15,118 nucleotides of DNA from Deltaproteobacteria bacterium (GTDB taxonomy: Bacteria; Myxococcota; Myxococcia; Myxococcales; Myxococcaceae): contig VGRA01000011.1 of NCBI GenBank assembly GCA_016875515.1, positions 1 through 15,118 of the forward strand, read 5' to 3'. Each line of letters starts with the position of its first letter. Position 1 is the stretch's first letter. The notes under the pieces were generated by a model. The model ran no database searches. It was not told the origin of the DNA and worked only from the letters and a program-made list of their open reading frames with translations. The position numbers and the translations under genes are program-made. Positions 14,501 through 15,118 of the stretch are shown in pieces.

Positions 14501-15118
14501 CTGGCGGGTGCTGTTCCGGTAGAGCGTGCCGGCGGTGACGGTGCAGGACGTGGCGTTGGAGCAACCGGCGTTGCGGATCATCACCGGGTCCTCGGACCGC
14601 GCGTTCATGTCCAGGTTCATGAACGGCTTGCTGAAGGACACGTTGATGGGGCTGGCCATGTGCAGCGTGCAGTGGCCGTCCGAGGCGAACTTGAGGCACG
14701 GGAAGGACATGGTGCCGTTGCTGGACGCGTTGTGCGCCGAGCGGCCATAGCCCACCTGGAAGAAGACGATCTCCTTGCCGCCCGGGATGGTGCCCATGTC
14801 ACGCTGGCGGTCCTGCTCGCCCAGGCCGGGCTCCGGGTTGTCCACCGGGTCAAGCGGCTCACCGGAGGCATCGAAGGCGGAGGCGTCGTAGTCCGGGCGC
14901 CCCTCCACGGAGGTGCTGGAGTCGGTGACGGAGAAGGTGGTGCCATCCAGCCGGGTGAAGGTGCCCGAGCCGAAGCCGTTGGTGGTGCCGGTGTTGCCGT
15001 CGTCGTCCGTGATGAGGAGCAGGACGTAGCCCAGGCCGCGGCCCAGGTTCTCATCCACGGGCGGCTCGAGCAGGTTCGGGAGGGTGGGGAGCAGGCCCTG
15101 GTCGTTGTAGACGTTGGT
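11552..15118 (-). CDS. pilY1: Pilus tip adhesin/assembly factor PilY1 (N-terminus outside the window)
   Basis: The frame is open to the window edge and shows 1188 residues. The C-terminal half is the PilY1/PilC beta-propeller: VAYVGAMDGMLHAF at visible residues 671-684, and the calcium-loop-like DINGDGNYD at 940-948 (nt 12275-12301). PilY1 sits at the type IV pilus tip, promotes assembly with minor pilins and mediates adhesion, with Ca binding controlling retraction in Pseudomonas. The N-terminal half contains FLGFEDL followed by RDYNDVVLIINKANGG near residues 270-295 (nt about 14230-14320), resembling the Ca-associated end of DUF4114 domains; no von Willebrand A motif is visible in this part. 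The signal peptide and true start lie beyond 15118. The gene overlaps pilV by 4 bp. Myxobacterial genomes carry several such clusters; which one this is cannot be told. Confidence 0.92.
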   Translation of the reverse strand, partial: TNVYNDQGLLPTLPNLLEPPVDENLGRGLGYVLLLITDDDGNTGTTNGFGSGTFTRLDGTTFSVTDSSTSVEGRPDYDASAFDASGEPLDPVDNPEPGLGEQDRQRDMGTIPGGKEIVFFQVGYGRSAHNASSNGTMSFPCLKFASDGHCTLHMASPINVSFSKPFMNLDMNARSEDPVMIRNAGCSNATSCTVTAGTLYRNSTRQGWLNGATITRLNTAPYGFQTLPRDAVVVNRHNPAASLTGPRERTPRIPHVAAYSPVTDPFRWFLGFEDLTRADSSRDYNDVVLIINKANGGIARSEVMTKDLAAGYENEFSVTKVRFKRDDDRLRRDLGTGNWTETDTNSCLGPPEAEITYAIALDCRTCQGNTGNCTYNDSPTWYDLDWTPGQAEQTLDMADLGLVGSQLCWKVTIDSPRDECVPRIYNVDVGYEALRAGQYSRSQLIPLANAITHGTFEQAGPNWNGVIAPKPSTRSYNNRQDVSLRGHLYLNQLYDPADPKKANTKVIWDAGDVLVRYVNGSTNPDGRTLWTVTTAGARTSLSTEITTGTRAFPTAIYTARIGTKYIYDLNNTHSLRRRGDQNDRTFFRDWIYGWEDRSGLAGSVFSDCLTGGDCKKQTNVRRAWPMGAVRLSTPAVITPPMTPPWLKRSSTTEQSLFSSNFQTKLTNRDTVAYVGAMDGMLHAFASGAYRSGDDPCTGFVDYRGYFKGTTCTSRDYGTGSELFAYAPGQLLPRYLRMYVPGARANAGTTITASGTQLGALPKQQAAVDATASFADVDFGVTGQPAWTIDTTGSRTQGAKTVLAMATGPALNTVFALDVTDPSAATYPLPLWEASLGFPTSGEFTTLTGWRTRSPAPALWPTATGTRHSPTMVRAAVGSTVGNKWLTIFPTDFSPSSGSYAGTVYLFDTKTGTLLADGSRIVGIVPLEAGEGVAGEVVGADINGDGNYDVLYAASTSGKIFRINLTDLQPTKAPDRRFNVCVVADGPATLASKGLAVAQASLQDVYSPPAINVLRDGTPRVRIFFGSGNNPDSAIDAQATHYYLFGYEDASPLSATCTAAKALWQYKLDAGQNVWGGVSLNTDSVFAVTATGNGADACNLGSADGRFYSVKQSPDALGNAQTNVGNNQSIGGQGVAGGVIYDEQLMYTTATGEVKLVGSGKMNNAPQGGTTGTRRTLRWEALPNGRMPK

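Overview
The window is very GC-rich DNA with third codon positions that are almost always G or C. It carries a PilY1/minor-pilin cluster, a queuosine-pathway pair, a VapBC toxin-antitoxin module and branched-chain-type keto-acid dehydrogenase E1 genes. This combination and the codon use suggest a myxobacterium (Myxococcus/Corallococcus-like). That assignment is inference from style and gene content; no marker gene is present.

Left part (1-2053): the tail of an unrecognised gene, then a short-chain dehydrogenase/reductase coupled by a GTGA overlap to a queuosine-precursor transporter (YhhQ/VUT family). Converging on these from the other strand is queD. Transporter and QueD together imply both uptake and synthesis of the 7-deazaguanine precursor of tRNA queuosine.

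Middle-left (2054-3750): a 109-bp divergent control region holds three copies of a 9-bp element (one direct, two as an inverted repeat), then vapB, vapC and a DUF72 gene, each overlapping the next by 4 bp. Middle (3755-5830, minus strand): E1 beta and E1 alpha of a 2-oxoacid dehydrogenase, 3 bp apart. Next (5966-7745, plus strand): a DUF4136-type lipoprotein gene with two compensating frameshifts, a 154-bp gap that looks coding on the minus strand, and a tRNA-dihydrouridine synthase.

Right part (7726-15118, minus strand): a four-gene operon reads leftward from the right edge: pilY1 (5' end missing), pilV, pilW, fimU-like. Every junction is a 4-bp start/stop overlap. These proteins form the tip and priming complex of type IV pili. 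Downstream in the same direction lies an unusual ORF joining a degenerate receiver, a LuxR-type DNA-binding domain and a soluble histidine kinase through a linker with non-coding-like base composition.

Genes are packed tightly. All three convergent pairs are separated by 13 bp, by 4 bp, or overlap by 20 bp. There is no gene-free stretch longer than 300 bp. No rRNA, tRNA, CRISPR array, insertion sequence or complete transposon was seen.
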